The notes: generated from the sequence alone by a model not told the origin. A stretch of 64,000 nt of DNA from Prochlorococcus sp. AG-409-P19 (GCA_003215315.1 QCKO01000001.1:1-64000); one strand, 5' to 3'. Positions 7,018 through 18,688 are shown, numbered from the stretch's first letter. A program made the numbers and translations.

Positions 7018-10000
7018 TTAAGTACCAAAATATTTAGCTTTAGGGTGGAAAGATATTATCGCGGTTGTACTTTGTTCTGGATAAAGTTGTTCGTTATCGT
7101 CCATACTAATACCAACTCTAGATGCTCTTAACCAATCTAATTGTTTTTTACTATCGCCAACATTTGGACATGCTGGGTATCCAAAAGAATATCTACAACC
7201 AAGATATTTAATATCTAATATATCTTTAATGTTATCAGGTTCATGATCCTTAAACCCAGATTCTATTCTAATCAAAGAGTGTATATATTCAGCTAATGCT
7301 TCCGCTAATTGAACAGTTAAACCATGAAAGTAAAGGTAATCAGTATATGAATCTTTTTTGAAAAGATATTCAGAATACTTACTTGCCGAACAACCCATTG
7401 TGACTGCTTGCATAGGCAATAAATCAGTTGGAACAGATTTATCCATATCATTAAAGAAATCAGAAATGCAATATCTATTACCAGATCTTTGACGAGGAAA
7501 AGTAAATGATCCTAACTTTTTGATAGAATGAGGCTCAAATACTTCTATATCATTTCCATTTCGTCCACATGGGAAATATCCATATACAGCCTTTGGAGTT
7601 ACTAAATTATCTTGGATAATTTTATCTAACCATTCTTTCAATATTGGTTCGGCCTTATATTTTATTAAATCCTGATATTCTTCCTTTGACTGATTTCTTG
7701 ATCTTTTTATTTGCCACTGTCCCGAAAATAATGCCTTTTTATCTAGAAATTTAACAATATCTGATATTCTTAAATCATCTTCTAATAGGCATTTAGTACC
7801 TTCAAAAGGAACATTCACTTTAGATATAACTTCTACTTTATCTGATCTACTTGTATCAATTTTTTTATCAGCTTTTATATTAGGCTTGGTTCCTAGGGTT
7901 AAATCTAGTCCTGTGATATCCTTGCCTTTACCTATAAAGATACCTTCTGGAATCTCGTTAAGAAAACCTTTATAATTATCCCAACCATCTGTTTGCTTAG
8001 CTTTCATATAACTATCCATAAATTTAAGGTCTGTAAATGCATCTTTTCCATATATAACCTTGCCTTTATATACGCTTGCACAATCTTTATTTACAAAATT
8101 GGGAGTTAATGCTGCACCTCCAAGGATAACGGGTATTGAAATTTGCTCATCATTAAGAGCTGCTAAATTTTCCATCATAAATGCTGTAGACTTCACTAGT
8201 AGTCCACTCATTGCAATACAATCAGCTTCATATTGTTTTTGTGCCTCAATAATCGCAGATACTTCTTGTTTGATTCCTAAATTGATTACTTCATAACCAT
8301 TATTAGTTAAAATAATATCAACAAGATTTTTACCTATATCATGAACATCTCCCTTGACTGTAGCAATAATAAAACGACCTTTGGATTCTATCTTAGCTCC
8401 CGATTTATCCATATATGGCTCTAGAAAAGATACAGCATATTTCATGGTTTCAGCTGATTGGAGAACGAAAGGTAGCTGCATTTGCCCTGACCCGAATAGA
8501 TCTCCTACAACCTTCATTCCGTCAAGTAGGAATTTATTTATAATTACAAGAGGTTTATACTTTTTTAGTGCCTCAGTTAAATTATTATGTAGATTTTCTT
8601 TTTCTCCATCTATAATATGAGATTTTAATCTCTCTTCAATCGGTACTTTTGTATTAACTAATGAAATTTTTTGATTATTGTTAGTTTTGACATTAGCAAA
8701 TAATGTGGTTAACTCTGTCAAGGGATCATATTGACAAATATTATCTATAAACTTTCTTCTATCATAAATTAAATCATAGCAAACTTGAATATGTTTTTTA
8801 GAAAACTTTGTTAATGGTAGAATTTTAGATGGTGAGACGATTGCGGAGTCCATTCCAGACTTAATAGCTTCATTAAGGAAAACAGAATTTAATGCTATAC
8901 GGGCTGATTGATTTAATCCAAAACTTATATTTGATATCCCTAAAATAATATGAACTAAAGGTAATTTTTCTTTAATTTTCTTTATAGCTTTAATAGTCTC
9001 TTGGCCATTTTTTCTATCTTCTTCTAAACCTGTAGAGATTGGAAGTGCTAGCGGATCATAAAAAATCTCCGTTGGTGATATCCCATATTCAGTAGCTTTA
9101 TTAAAAGCTCTTAAAGCAATTTCTAATTTTTTCTCAGCTGTCCTAGCCATTCCTGATTCATCAATTGTTCCAATAACAATTCCTGCTCCGTAATCTCTAG
9201 CTAATTCAAGGACTTTGAAAAATCGGTCTGGTCCATCTTCAAAATTTGTTGAGTTTAATATACACTTTCCTCCGGCTTGTTTTAATCCACTTTCCATCTT
9301 TTCATAGTCTGTAGAATCAAGCATTAATGGTAAGTTAATATTTTTCACTAGCCTTCTTACTATCTGATTCATATCAGATACACCATCTCTACCAACAAAA
9401 TCGACATTTACATCTAGCACATGCGCATTTTCCCTTAACTGATTCTTAGCAATAGTAATCAAACCATCCCAATCATCAGAGTTGAGAAGTTCTCTTACTT
9501 TTTTAGAACCGCTTGCGTTTAATCTTTCTCCTACGATTAAGAATGATTTATCCTGTTTATATGGTATTGATTCATAAATAGATGAAGCAGATGGCTCGAA
9601 CTCACGTTTAGACTTAACTAGTGAGGGACGATTGGTATCATTATTAAATTCTAAAGCTAAATCAGCAAGATATTTGATATGGTTCGGGGTTGTCCCACAA
9701 CAACCTCCAATTAGCTGAACCCCATAATCATATACAAAATTCATTAATTGCATTTTCATTTCTATTGGTGTTAATTTATAATGTGCAATACCTCCAATAT
9801 TTTCTGGGAGACCAGCATTTGGAATACAACTAATTTTAAAAGGAGAATTTATAGATAAATATTCTATATGTGATTTCATCTGCTCAGGTCCTGTTGCACA
9901 ATTAAGCCCTAAAATATCTAAATCAAATGGCTCAAGAATAGTTAGTACTGTATTAATATCTGTACCGACAAGCATCCTTCCAGTAGTTTCCATGGTAACT

Positions 10001-10572
10001 GAAACCATAATTGGAATTTTATTATTAGGATCTATAGCTTTTTTAACACCCTGTAATGCAGCTTTAATCTGCAAAACATCTTGACATGTTTCAATTAGAA
10101 TAAGATCAACATTACCATCTACTAATCCTTTGGCTTGCTCAAAATAAGTTTCTCTTAATTCATCAAAATTTATATGACCTAAAGTAGGTAATTTAGTGGT
10201 TGGACCTATTGATCCAGCTACAAATCTGGGTTTATCTTTGGAATATAAAGTTGCTTGTTTTTTTGCTATTTGAGCTGCTCGAAAATTAATATCATATGCT
10301 TTATCTTTAATGCCATATTCATCTAATACAATTGATGTAGCTCCAAACGTATTGGTTTCTATTACATCACATCCAACTTCAAGAAATGATTTATGAACAT
10401 ACTCTACTGAATCGGGTGACTCTAAGCATAGATTTTCATTACAACCTTCTAAATGTTCTCCACCAAAATCACAAGCTTTTAGATTAAGATTCTGAAGAGA
10501 AGTCCCTGTCGCACCATCGAATACTATTATCGGTTTTTCAGGAGAATTAATGTACGAGAGAAACTCAGACAT
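7018..10572 (-). CDS. metH: Cobalamin-dependent methionine synthase
   Basis: A protein of 1184 residues, slightly shorter than the E. coli enzyme, carrying all four modules. The homocysteine-binding barrel (about 1-310) has the zinc cysteines in GLNCATG and [11 protein letters not shown] (about 286-297). The pterin-binding domain starts near 340 ([13 protein letters not shown]). The B12 domains include the cap and [10 protein letters not shown] at about 742-751, which carries the histidine that ligates cobalt from below. The C-terminal AdoMet reactivation domain has [15 protein letters not shown] near 1140. It methylates homocysteine using methyltetrahydrofolate. Its corrinoid need fits with cobN 1 kb upstream. 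The spacer to ilvE is only 89 bases, too short for a cobalamin riboswitch plus promoter. Confidence 0.97.
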   Translation of the reverse strand: MSEFLSYINSPEKPIIVFDGATGTSLQNLNLKACDFGGEHLEGCNENLCLESPDSVEYVHKSFLEVGCDVIETNTFGATSIVLDEYGIKDKAYDINFRAAQIAKKQATLYSKDKPRFVAGSIGPTTKLPTLGHINFDELRETYFEQAKGLVDGNVDLILIETCQDVLQIKAALQGVKKAIDPNNKIPIMVSVTMETTGRMLVGTDINTVLTILEPFDLDILGLNCATGPEQMKSHIEYLSINSPFKISCIPNAGLPENIGGIAHYKLTPIEMKMQLMNFVYDYGVQLIGGCCGTTPNHIKYLADLALEFNNDTNRPSLVKSKREFEPSASSIYESIPYKQDKSFLIVGERLNASGSKKVRELLNSDDWDGLITIAKNQLRENAHVLDVNVDFVGRDGVSDMNQIVRRLVKNINLPLMLDSTDYEKMESGLKQAGGKCILNSTNFEDGPDRFFKVLELARDYGAGIVIGTIDESGMARTAEKKLEIALRAFNKATEYGISPTEIFYDPLALPISTGLEEDRKNGQETIKAIKKIKEKLPLVHIILGISNISFGLNQSARIALNSVFLNEAIKSGMDSAIVSPSKILPLTKFSKKHIQVCYDLIYDRRKFIDNICQYDPLTELTTLFANVKTNNNQKISLVNTKVPIEERLKSHIIDGEKENLHNNLTEALKKYKPLVIINKFLLDGMKVVGDLFGSGQMQLPFVLQSAETMKYAVSFLEPYMDKSGAKIESKGRFIIATVKGDVHDIGKNLVDIILTNNGYEVINLGIKQEVSAIIEAQKQYEADCIAMSGLLVKSTAFMMENLAALNDEQISIPVILGGAALTPNFVNKDCASVYKGKVIYGKDAFTDLKFMDSYMKAKQTDGWDNYKGFLNEIPEGIFIGKGKDITGLDLTLGTKPNIKADKKIDTSRSDKVEVISKVNVPFEGTKCLLEDDLRISDIVKFLDKKALFSGQWQIKRSRNQSKEEYQDLIKYKAEPILKEWLDKIIQDNLVTPKAVYGYFPCGRNGNDIEVFEPHSIKKLGSFTFPRQRSGNRYCISDFFNDMDKSVPTDLLPMQAVTMGCSASKYSEYLFKKDSYTDYLYFHGLTVQLAEALAEYIHSLIRIESGFKDHEPDNIKDILDIKYLGCRYSFGYPACPNVGDSKKQLDWLRASRVGISMDDNEQLYPEQSTTAIISFHPKAKYFGT

Positions 10573-10661
10573 TGCTATATGAACTGGATGTCTTTATTTA
10601 ATATAAGAAAATAATAGATGATTACTTAATCATTCTTTTATATTATTTTATGATATTTAAA

Positions 10662-11576
10662 TTAATTAACATTTATTCTTGATATCCAGTTTTCATATTT
10701 TGAGTTTCTGCCTTCTGTAATATCTATAAGTGTCTTTTTCAAAAGATTCATAATTGGCCTCTCATCTTTTAATTCAGTAGTCTCAATCTTTTTAATAGGT
10801 GTGATTTTTGCGGCTGTCCCTGTAAGAAAGACCTCATCTGATATAAATAATTCGGTTTTATCAATTGGTCTTTCAATTACATCTATATCCATATCCTTAG
10901 CCAATTCGATTACACTCGCCCTTGTTACCCCTTCGAGAATATCTTGATCAACACCAGGGGTTATAAGTTGCTCATTTCTGACAATAAAAATATTCATACC
11001 ACTTGCTTCACTAACTTTTCCCTGAGTATTCATTAGAAGTGCTTCGTCAAATCCACTTAAAACAGCCTCAGTTTTTGCTAATGAGCTAGTAATATATGCA
11101 CCACTTATTTTGCCTCTTAAGGGCAATGAACAGTCTTGTTGCCTAGTCCAACTACTGATCCGACATGTAACACCTGAAGGAGATAAATAATCGCCAAGTT
11201 CAATACCATAAATAAAGAAGTCAGTTTCAATATTGTGAAGTCTAGGGGCTATACCCAGATCACTTGTATAGACAAAAGGCCTTATATAAACAGGAACTGC
11301 AGGTTTGTTTAGGGTTAACATTTTTTGAATACTATTTAATACATAATCTTCAGTTAAGTCTGTAAGTAGAAATTTAGCACTTTGACAAAGTCTTCGAGCA
11401 TGTCTATCAGGCCTAAATAGAATTAAAAAATCTTTGTTGTTTGGATCGGGTATAGCTCGCATGCCACCAAATGCAGCTGTCCCATAATGCAATGCATGAG
11501 TTGCAATAGAAAGAGTTGCTTTCTCGAAAGGAATGCATTCTCCTTTAAACCAGGCAAAGGGAAGGAATTTATGCAT
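10662..11576 (-). CDS. ilvE: Branched-chain amino acid aminotransferase (class IV, PLP)
   Basis: A protein of 304 residues, typical for bacterial IlvE. It opens with the family pattern WFKGECIPFEKATLSIATHALHYGTAAFGGMRA. The PLP lysine is probably in RGKISGAYITSS, and EASGMNIFIV and FLTGTAAKITPIKKI are the downstream class IV motifs. It catalyses the last step of Ile, Leu and Val synthesis with glutamate as amino donor. It is divergent from cobN across 73 bases and lies 89 bases upstream of metH on the same strand, so the two could share a transcript. ilvA for isoleucine synthesis lies at 47.9 kb. Confidence 0.93.
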   Translation of the reverse strand: MHKFLPFAWFKGECIPFEKATLSIATHALHYGTAAFGGMRAIPDPNNKDFLILFRPDRHARRLCQSAKFLLTDLTEDYVLNSIQKMLTLNKPAVPVYIRPFVYTSDLGIAPRLHNIETDFFIYGIELGDYLSPSGVTCRISSWTRQQDCSLPLRGKISGAYITSSLAKTEAVLSGFDEALLMNTQGKVSEASGMNIFIVRNEQLITPGVDQDILEGVTRASVIELAKDMDIDVIERPIDKTELFISDEVFLTGTAAKITPIKKIETTELKDERPIMNLLKKTLIDITEGRNSKYENWISRINVN

Positions 11577-11649
11577 AATAATCTTGGGCCAGAAGGATTT
11601 TCATTTTCTTGGTTCTTCGGTTATAAGCATTAATCTGCATAATAAATGA

Positions 11650-14600
11650 ATGCACAGAATTGCCAGCCTTCCAGGAGATGAAGCTCAAGAAGAAATAACA
11701 CTTGTGGAGCAACCACCTGCTCCAATAATTTTCTTGAGTAGTGCCACCTCTGACATCTCAACATTGGCGTCAGTATTAGAGTTAGAAGAAAATAAGAAAT
11801 TCATTGGAAATGTAAGAGCTCTGCCAATATCATCCATTTCTTCAAATGCCCAAATAGATCACTATATTTACAAGACATGTGAAAAAGCAAATATAATTAT
11901 AGTTAGATTTTTAGGATCTAGAGCTCATTGGTCATATGGTTTTGAACAATTAAAATTATTGCAGGAATCTCATCATAATACAAAATTAATTGTTTTATCT
12001 GGAACATCAGAATTTTCATTTGAACTAAATGAAATTAGTAATATAGATATGAAATTAGTTCAATATCTAGAACAGCTTTTAAATCAAGGTGGTAAGGAAA
12101 ACTTTACTTCATTTATTAGTATTATAGATAAACTTTTAGAAAATCAATATATTGATCTAAAAAAACACCCAATAAGGTTTTATAGAAATATAATTCTATG
12201 GGAACAACATAATTCGTCAAAAACAAAAGTCGCAGTAATTTTCTATAGTTCTCTATTAAAATCTGCTGATACCGATTACGCTTCTTGCATTTCTGACTCT
12301 CTTAAGAGTAAAGATCTTTCACCCTTAATTATATGGGTTAATACTCTTAGAGACAAGGAAAATCAAAGGAAAATTATATCATTATTAAATAAACAAGATA
12401 TTAAATTAGTTATTACTACTACCTCGTTTTCTTCTGGAACAGTTAACGATTATGAAATTGAAAATAGTTTGTGGGATGCCCTTAACATACCAGTTGTCCA
12501 ACTTCTTACAAGTATTCGTTCTAAAAGAAATTGGCTAAAATCATCTATTGGAATGAGTCCGATAGATTTATCCCTACAAGTCGTACTACCAGAGATTGAT
12601 GGTAGGATTATAACGATACCTTGTGCTTTTAAAGAGACAAGAATTGCAGATAATAAACTCTGTACTGTAATACATAGGTTAATTCCAGACAAACAAAATA
12701 TAGACTGGGTAAGCAGTTATGTACAAAACCATTTAAAATTACAATATCATAAGAAAAGTGAACTTAGGGTATGTTTAATCTTAGCCAACTATCCAATTAA
12801 GAATGGAAGAATCGCTAATGGAGTAGGCCTTGATACTCCACAAAGTGTTATACAAATACTTACATGGTTAAAGAAACTAGGTTATTATTGTGGTAGAGAA
12901 CCTTTACCTAAAACTGGCAATCAATTAATTAGTTTATTACTAGAAGGGCGAACTAATAGCCCTGACTCTCATAATAAGGAACCACTTGATTATCTCTCTC
13001 ATAAAGAATATAATAGATTCTGGCAAACAATTGAACAAAGTTCTGCAGAAAAAGTTGTTAACCGGTGGGAGGAACCTGAATTCTCAATTGAAAAAGAGAA
13101 AAAGGGATACGCAATTACAGGTTTACGGTTTGGTAATATTGCTGTTCTAATTCAACCTAGTAGGGGTTACGATCCATTTAATATTGTTGATTTACATTCA
13201 CCAGATCTTCCTCCACCTCACAGATACATTGCACAATATTGCTGGATAAGAAATGTATTTAAAGCTAATAGCTTAATCCATGTTGGTAAACATGGAAGTA
13301 TTGAATGGCTTCCTGGGAAAGGAATAGGTCTAAGTAATTCATGCTTTCCACACATCTTAATACCACCAGTACCGAATATATACCCTTTCATTGTGAATGA
13401 CCCAGGAGAAGGATCACAAGCCAAGAGAAGGACTAATGCAATAATCATAGATCATTTAACTCCACCTTTATCTACATCTGGACTATATAATAATTTAACC
13501 AAAATAGAATATTTGTTAGATGAATATTATGAAGCAAAGCTTCTATCAGATCCCAGGAAAGATTTACTAGTAAAAAAACTGACTAAGCTTATCCTAGAAG
13601 AATCGCTATCAAAAGATCATGACTTAGAGAATTCTTTTGATGAAACAATAGATAATATAGATTCTTATTTGTGTGAAATTAAAGAGTCTCAGATCAAAAC
13701 AGGACTTCATATTTTTGGAAAGCAACCAGACTATTTAGATCTAGTAGAAATGATATTGTCTTTAGCTAAAGTTCCTTCATTTAATTATTATGGTCTAACT
13801 CAAGAGTTATCTAAGCAAATTGGTTTCAAGATAGACCCATGGGCGGATGATGAAGGTGCCACGCTAGAGACTCTTGACTCCAATTTGCTTTTTTCTTTAA
13901 CAAAGAAAAAAGCAAGGAAAAAATCAGATGTTATAAAGTATTTGGATTCACAAGCTAAATTAATAATTGAGCATTATCTTATCAATAGTTTTGGTTTACC
14001 TACTAAGATAAAAAAACAAAAACTTCATCATTCTTTATTCCCACTATTAGATGCTAATAATAATATTCCCGTGATAATTCATTTGGTAGAAAATATTATT
14101 CCACGATTATTATCTTCATCAAAAAAAGAAAAAATATCTCTATTGAAAGCTCTCAATGGTGAAAGAGTTTCTAGTGGACCATCTGGAGCACCCACTAGAG
14201 GTAAGTTAGAAGTATTACCAACTGGGAGAAATTTCTATAGTATTGATATAAGAGGTATTCCGACAGAAACTTCTTGGGACTTAGCAAAGAGAAGTGTCTC
14301 TATTTTACTAGAAAAGTTTTTACTTGAGAATGGTGAAGACCTGACACATTTGGCTATATCAATCTGGGGAACGTCCACGATGAGAAATGGAGGTGAGGAT
14401 ATATGTCAGGTTTTCGCACTTATGGGAATACAACCAGTGTGGGAAGGTAAATCTAGAAGAATAATAGACTTGGAAATTCTTCCACTAACAGTATTAAATC
14501 GACCAAGAGTTGATGTAACTATCCGTATATCAGGTTTATTCAGAGATGCGTTCCCTCAGTTAGTTGATTTAATGCATAAAGCTCAGCAGATGATCGGATC

Positions 14601-15408
14601 ACTAGATGAAGATAAGGAATTAAATCCTTTAGCGGCAACAGTAAGTAAAGGGGGGCAAATTGGGCGTATATATGGCTCTGCGCCAGGATCATATGGAGCT
14701 GGTTTGCAAGAACCTATAAATTCTGGTGTATGGGATGAACAATCGGACCTAGCAAATTCTTTCTTGGAATGGAGCAAATGGCTTTATAGAGGATCCAATA
14801 ATATTCAGCAAAACAAGAAAGGCCTGGAAGAATGTTTATCTAAAATACAAGTAGTTTTACATAGTCAAGATAATAAAGAGCACGACATTTTAGATTCAGA
14901 TGATTATTATCAATTTCAAGGTGGGTTAGTATCTTCTATTAAAATGATATCAGGATTCTCACCGCAAGCGTGGATTGCAGATAACTCTCGATTTTCACGT
15001 CCAAGAGTACATAAACTAGAAAAAGAAATTGATAAGGTGGTTCGCAGCAGATTACTTAATCCAAAATGGATTGAAGGAATGAAAAAACATGGCTATAAAG
15101 GCGCTTTTGAAATGTCCGCGAGCTTGGATTATTTATTTGCATATGATGCAACCACAAATCTTGTTCCTAACTGGTGCTATAAACAAATTCTAAGCGAATG
15201 GCTAATAGATAAAAATACAAAAGAATTTATAAAAGATAATAACCCTTGGGTACTAAAAGATATAGCTGAAAGATTATTAGAAGCAATTAATAGGTCGATG
15301 TGGAATAATGCAAACAAAGAAGATATTAAACTCATTAAAGATATTATACATGAAAGTGATTATTTGGTTGAAAAATATGGAGATAAATTTAAAATAATAA
15401 GTAATTAA
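11650..15408 (+). CDS. cobN: Cobaltochelatase subunit CobN
   Basis: A protein of 1252 residues of the CobN/ChlH large chelatase family, which inserts cobalt into the corrin ring with ATPase partner subunits. The core signature WLPGKGIGLSNSCFPHILIP followed by VNDPGEGSQAKRRTNAIIIDH (about 555-605) is CobN-type. So are the C-terminal motifs GEDICQVFALMGIQPVWEG and RVDVTIRISGLFRDAFPQLVDL. ChlH, the magnesium chelatase paralogue, is longer and differs in these motifs, so I prefer CobN. Prochlorococcus makes its own corrinoid. The product is the cofactor class used by the nearby MetH. Confidence 0.9.
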   Translation: MHRIASLPGDEAQEEITLVEQPPAPIIFLSSATSDISTLASVLELEENKKFIGNVRALPISSISSNAQIDHYIYKTCEKANIIIVRFLGSRAHWSYGFEQLKLLQESHHNTKLIVLSGTSEFSFELNEISNIDMKLVQYLEQLLNQGGKENFTSFISIIDKLLENQYIDLKKHPIRFYRNIILWEQHNSSKTKVAVIFYSSLLKSADTDYASCISDSLKSKDLSPLIIWVNTLRDKENQRKIISLLNKQDIKLVITTTSFSSGTVNDYEIENSLWDALNIPVVQLLTSIRSKRNWLKSSIGMSPIDLSLQVVLPEIDGRIITIPCAFKETRIADNKLCTVIHRLIPDKQNIDWVSSYVQNHLKLQYHKKSELRVCLILANYPIKNGRIANGVGLDTPQSVIQILTWLKKLGYYCGREPLPKTGNQLISLLLEGRTNSPDSHNKEPLDYLSHKEYNRFWQTIEQSSAEKVVNRWEEPEFSIEKEKKGYAITGLRFGNIAVLIQPSRGYDPFNIVDLHSPDLPPPHRYIAQYCWIRNVFKANSLIHVGKHGSIEWLPGKGIGLSNSCFPHILIPPVPNIYPFIVNDPGEGSQAKRRTNAIIIDHLTPPLSTSGLYNNLTKIEYLLDEYYEAKLLSDPRKDLLVKKLTKLILEESLSKDHDLENSFDETIDNIDSYLCEIKESQIKTGLHIFGKQPDYLDLVEMILSLAKVPSFNYYGLTQELSKQIGFKIDPWADDEGATLETLDSNLLFSLTKKKARKKSDVIKYLDSQAKLIIEHYLINSFGLPTKIKKQKLHHSLFPLLDANNNIPVIIHLVENIIPRLLSSSKKEKISLLKALNGERVSSGPSGAPTRGKLEVLPTGRNFYSIDIRGIPTETSWDLAKRSVSILLEKFLLENGEDLTHLAISIWGTSTMRNGGEDICQVFALMGIQPVWEGKSRRIIDLEILPLTVLNRPRVDVTIRISGLFRDAFPQLVDLMHKAQQMIGSLDEDKELNPLAATVSKGGQIGRIYGSAPGSYGAGLQEPINSGVWDEQSDLANSFLEWSKWLYRGSNNIQQNKKGLEECLSKIQVVLHSQDNKEHDILDSDDYYQFQGGLVSSIKMISGFSPQAWIADNSRFSRPRVHKLEKEIDKVVRSRLLNPKWIEGMKKHGYKGAFEMSASLDYLFAYDATTNLVPNWCYKQILSEWLIDKNTKEFIKDNNPWVLKDIAERLLEAINRSMWNNANKEDIKLIKDIIHESDYLVEKYGDKFKIISN

Positions 15409-15411
15409 AAG

Positions 15412-16074
15412 CTACCTTTTAAGTAGAGAAAGACCATGACTATCAGTACCACACGTAGCTAAAAATCCTAATTTATTAGCATACTTATGAATTTCATCAC
15501 AAATAAATTCAGAAGGTTTCCAATATAAAGATCTTTCATAATCATACCAGACTTCTATTGCATCAATATAAAGATTATATGCCTCCTCCAAAAGTTCTTT
15601 ATATGAAAGTCTATATCTCGCTGGATGAGCTAAAACAGCCAAACCATTAGCTTTATGTATTGCTTGTACTACTTCCTTCGCATCTAATGAATAACCAGTC
15701 ACTGATTGTTTCTTATAATATTTAAGCATTGAATTTGATTCTATATCAAAATCCAAGCCAAGTATGTGGACTAAACAACCTTTAAGCAATGATGTAATTT
15801 CTATACCAGACCACAAAAATAAAGGCTCTGTATTAGATTTTTGTTTACTATTAAGCCATTGTTTCATTAATGGATAAGCTTCAATCGTATGATGATCAGT
15901 AACAGCTAGATGTCTTATTTTATGTTGCTGAGCTTGTTTTATTAATTGAATCGGAGTTAAGCTACCATCACTTCTATTAGTATGAGTATGTAGGTTAAAT
16001 ATCAATGGACAACTATTTTTATTTACAAGGTATAGATAATCTACAAGTTTTTTGTCTGATTTCTTTGGATTCAT
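15412..16074 (-). CDS. PHP-domain metal-dependent phosphoesterase
   Basis: A 220-residue protein of the PHP family, related to TrpH/YciV-type phosphatases. Metal-binding motifs are FNLHTHTNRSDGSLTP, AVTDHHT, GIEI, the conserved histidine in VLAHPARY, and CGTDSHG near the C-terminus. I placed the start at the ATG at 16074, which overlaps the hemJ stop as ATGA. The frame extends upstream, but that extension lies wholly inside hemJ. The 3' end is three bases from the end of cobN, with the genes convergent. The likely substrate is a phosphate monoester or a short nucleotide, but the sequence does not say which. Confidence 0.85.
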   Translation of the reverse strand: MNPKKSDKKLVDYLYLVNKNSCPLIFNLHTHTNRSDGSLTPIQLIKQAQQHKIRHLAVTDHHTIEAYPLMKQWLNSKQKSNTEPLFLWSGIEITSLLKGCLVHILGLDFDIESNSMLKYYKKQSVTGYSLDAKEVVQAIHKANGLAVLAHPARYRLSYKELLEEAYNLYIDAIEVWYDYERSLYWKPSEFICDEIHKYANKLGFLATCGTDSHGLSLLKR

Positions 16075-16643
16075 AACTGGCCAGCTAAATCTTTTCTTTT
16101 TCTTCGCCATTTTGCATAAAATTGAATTGTTGCGGCCATGAAAAGTACTAAACCAACTATTAACCAAGTAGCTGTACTTGTGGGGAATTGATTTTTAAAA
16201 ACAACTAGCATAACAACTATCACGAGGAATAGTGTTGGCAATTCATTTAAAGCTCGTAACTGCTGACCTGTGAAATCGAACACCCCTTTTTCTAATTGAT
16301 TCATAATCCTGTAACAGAATAAATGATATAAAAACAAAAGAAAAACGAGGACTAATTTAACCTGCATCCAGCGCTGACTTAACCATTGAGGTTGTGAATA
16401 TAACAAACCTGCCGCCATGAAAAATGTCAATATCATTCCTGGTGTTGTAATGATATTTGCCAAACGTCTTTCCATTAATGAATATTGTTTTTTGAAAGGC
16501 TCCCTTATATCCGGACTTAACTCTTCTGTCTCTACATGGTATATAAATAAACGAACTAAGTAGAATAAACCAGCAAACCATACTACTACCCCAATAATAT
16601 GCAGAGACTTAAACCATAGATAAGCTTCTGGAGGTAGACTCAT
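16071..16643 (-). CDS. hemJ: Protoporphyrinogen IX oxidase HemJ
   Basis: A 190-residue membrane protein with about four hydrophobic helices, formerly UPF0093. The N-terminus YLWFKSLHIIGVVVWFAGLFYLVRLFIYHVE is the family hallmark, with the histidine needed for heme b binding. It oxidises protoporphyrinogen IX to protoporphyrin IX, the branch precursor of heme and chlorophyll, and replaces HemG or HemY in most cyanobacteria. It overlaps the following PHP gene by four bases, suggesting translational coupling. The C-terminus is basic (KWRRKRKD). Confidence 0.93.
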   Translation of the reverse strand: MSLPPEAYLWFKSLHIIGVVVWFAGLFYLVRLFIYHVETEELSPDIREPFKKQYSLMERRLANIITTPGMILTFFMAAGLLYSQPQWLSQRWMQVKLVLVFLLFLYHLFCYRIMNQLEKGVFDFTGQQLRALNELPTLFLVIVVMLVVFKNQFPTSTATWLIVGLVLFMAATIQFYAKWRRKRKDLAGQL

Positions 16644-16745
16644 ATAAGTTTGAATATTATTATTTGTATAATAGAATACTTTCAGTTGTATTGCAATTAA
16701 TCTTGTTTCTACAATTATTATTAAATACTTTAACTAACAATATAA

Positions 16746-18677
16746 TTATTGATTTTCAGAAGGATGAAAATAATTCCAAATGATCTCTGCTGAGTTCATA
16801 CCTAAGCCTGGGGTAGAACATAACTCCTTAACTGATGCCATCTGAATAGCATCTATTGATCTGAAGTGTGACAACAAAAGTTTGATTCGTTTAGGGCCAA
16901 GTCCTGGTATTTCTGATAGTTGTGATCGTTTCATTCTTAAACTTCGTTTTTTTCTATGAAACGTAACAGCAAATCTGTGAGATTCATCACGTAATCTTCT
17001 TAATAAAAACAATCCAGGTTGATTTTTTTCGGTTTCTAATGGAGATTTTAATCCAGGTACAAATATTTCCTCTCTCTTCTTAGCTAGAGCTATTATATTT
17101 ATATCATCCTCGAGATTTAGATCTCTTAAAGTATTTAAAACTGTACTTAATTGACCTTTTCCTCCATCTATAACTACTAAATCAGGCCAATCTTTTGACA
17201 TTGCTGGATCAAAGATAGATTTCTTCTTATCAAGTATTGGTTGAAGACTACCTTGTTGACTTTTAATACGCGACCATCTTCTAAAACGTCTTGAAATAAC
17301 TTCAGACATAGAGAGATAATCATCACTATGTCCCACCTGAATCTGTTCGCTTTTTATATTATATTTTCTATAATGATGCTTAGCTGGAATACCATCAATA
17401 AATACAACTTGAGATGCTACAGGATCACTACCTTGTATGTGGCTAATATCAAAACCTTCAATTCTCCTTGGTATATCCTTTAAATCTAAAATCAAACAAA
17501 GATCTTCTAAAGCTGCTTTTTGCTTGTCATTGCCTATTCGGATTGACTCAAGCTCATAAACTGCATTTTTTTCTACTAGTTTGATTAGTTCTGCTTTTTT
17601 AGATCTTACAGGATTTTTAATTTTTACTGTTACTTTCTTTATTTCAGTTAGCCATTTACAGATTAATTCCTGCTGTGGTAATGAAAACTGGACTAGAATT
17701 TCAGGTGGTATTTCTACAGGTTCAACATTACTATAATGCTCCTCTATAGTTTTCTGAAGTATAGTTGGCGAATCTAATTCATATTTGGGTGAAATATATC
17801 CAAGCTTACCAACTAGTTTTCCTGCTCTCATCTGGAAAATTTGAATTGAACATATAGAGGAATCTGAACTCATAGCAATTACATCTCTACATATTGATGA
17901 ATCAGGAATTATCATTTTTTGAGATTCATATAATCTTGAAATACCTGTAATCTGATCTCTTACCATAGATGCCTGCTCATATTGCATTGAATCTGATAAT
18001 TTAAACATCTGTTCTTCAAGTAATCTTTCAAGTTCAGTTGTTCTTCCTTGGAAGATCATTTCAACTCTTTTTAGAACCTTAATATAATCTTCTGAACTAA
18101 TTATCTTCTGACATACTCCAGGACATCTACCAATCGAGTAATTTAAACAGGTTCTATCTTTATAGAGAGGTATTGACCTTTGACGTAAAGGGAATAACCT
18201 TTTAATAGTGAAAAGTGTTTTTCTTAATAAGTTAACATCAACAAATGGACCATAATAACGATCCTTACGCTTTCTATCCCTACGCCTCCTTGTAATAAAT
18301 ATTCTTGGATATTCCTCACTCCATGTTATACAAACATAGGGATATTTCTTATCATCCTTTAATAAAACATTAAAATAGGGTTGCTGTGATTTAATAAGGT
18401 TAGATTCTAATGTTAACGCTTCACTTTCAGTATCTGTAACAATAAAATCAATTGAATTAATTTGTCTAACCATTAATGAAATACGTGGTGATAAATCTTC
18501 TCCTGAACTAAAGTAACTACGAACTCTTGACTTCAAATTCTTAGATTTCCCTATATATAATAGTCTATCCTCTTTATCCTTCATTAAGTAACATCCTGGT
18601 TCTGATGGAATATTTTTCAACGTAGAGATTAAACTTTGATTAATATTATTTATTTCACTGTACGTTTTTTTAGACAT
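16746..18677 (-). CDS. uvrC: Excinuclease ABC subunit C
   Basis: The nuclease subunit of nucleotide excision repair, which makes both incisions around a lesion. The N-terminal GIY-YIG domain (GCYLMKDKEDRLLYIGKSKN), a UVR segment (about 210-245), the RNase H-like C-terminal nuclease (IEGFDISHIQGSDPVASQVVF, then VVIDGGKGQLS) and two helix-hairpin-helix motifs (IPGLGPKRIKLLLSHF) are all visible. I chose the ATG at 18677 because GGAGG stands about 15 bases before it. An upstream ATG at 18707 would overlap the flavin reductase gene and add ten non-family residues. Length is about 643 residues, normal. Confidence 0.96.
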   Translation of the reverse strand: MSKKTYSEINNINQSLISTLKNIPSEPGCYLMKDKEDRLLYIGKSKNLKSRVRSYFSSGEDLSPRISLMVRQINSIDFIVTDTESEALTLESNLIKSQQPYFNVLLKDDKKYPYVCITWSEEYPRIFITRRRRDRKRKDRYYGPFVDVNLLRKTLFTIKRLFPLRQRSIPLYKDRTCLNYSIGRCPGVCQKIISSEDYIKVLKRVEMIFQGRTTELERLLEEQMFKLSDSMQYEQASMVRDQITGISRLYESQKMIIPDSSICRDVIAMSSDSSICSIQIFQMRAGKLVGKLGYISPKYELDSPTILQKTIEEHYSNVEPVEIPPEILVQFSLPQQELICKWLTEIKKVTVKIKNPVRSKKAELIKLVEKNAVYELESIRIGNDKQKAALEDLCLILDLKDIPRRIEGFDISHIQGSDPVASQVVFIDGIPAKHHYRKYNIKSEQIQVGHSDDYLSMSEVISRRFRRWSRIKSQQGSLQPILDKKKSIFDPAMSKDWPDLVVIDGGKGQLSTVLNTLRDLNLEDDINIIALAKKREEIFVPGLKSPLETEKNQPGLFLLRRLRDESHRFAVTFHRKKRSLRMKRSQLSEIPGLGPKRIKLLLSHFRSIDAIQMASVKELCSTPGLGMNSAEIIWNYFHPSENQ

Positions 18678-18688
18678 TTTTGTGATAA

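Noticed and set aside
10573-10661. Cobalamin riboswitch upstream of metH
   Set aside because: The 89-base spacer is too short and has none of the B12-box bases.
12450-13448. Minus-strand ORFs inside cobN
   Set aside because: Antisense shadows of conserved CobN coding sequence; composition mirrors the sense strand.
11650-15408. Magnesium chelatase subunit ChlH instead of CobN
   Set aside because: Length and the CobN-type core motifs fit CobN better; ChlH is longer and a photosynthesis gene expected elsewhere.
16075-16167. N-terminal extension of the PHP protein
   Set aside because: Frame is open but lies fully in hemJ; the ATGA overlap at 16074 is the natural start.
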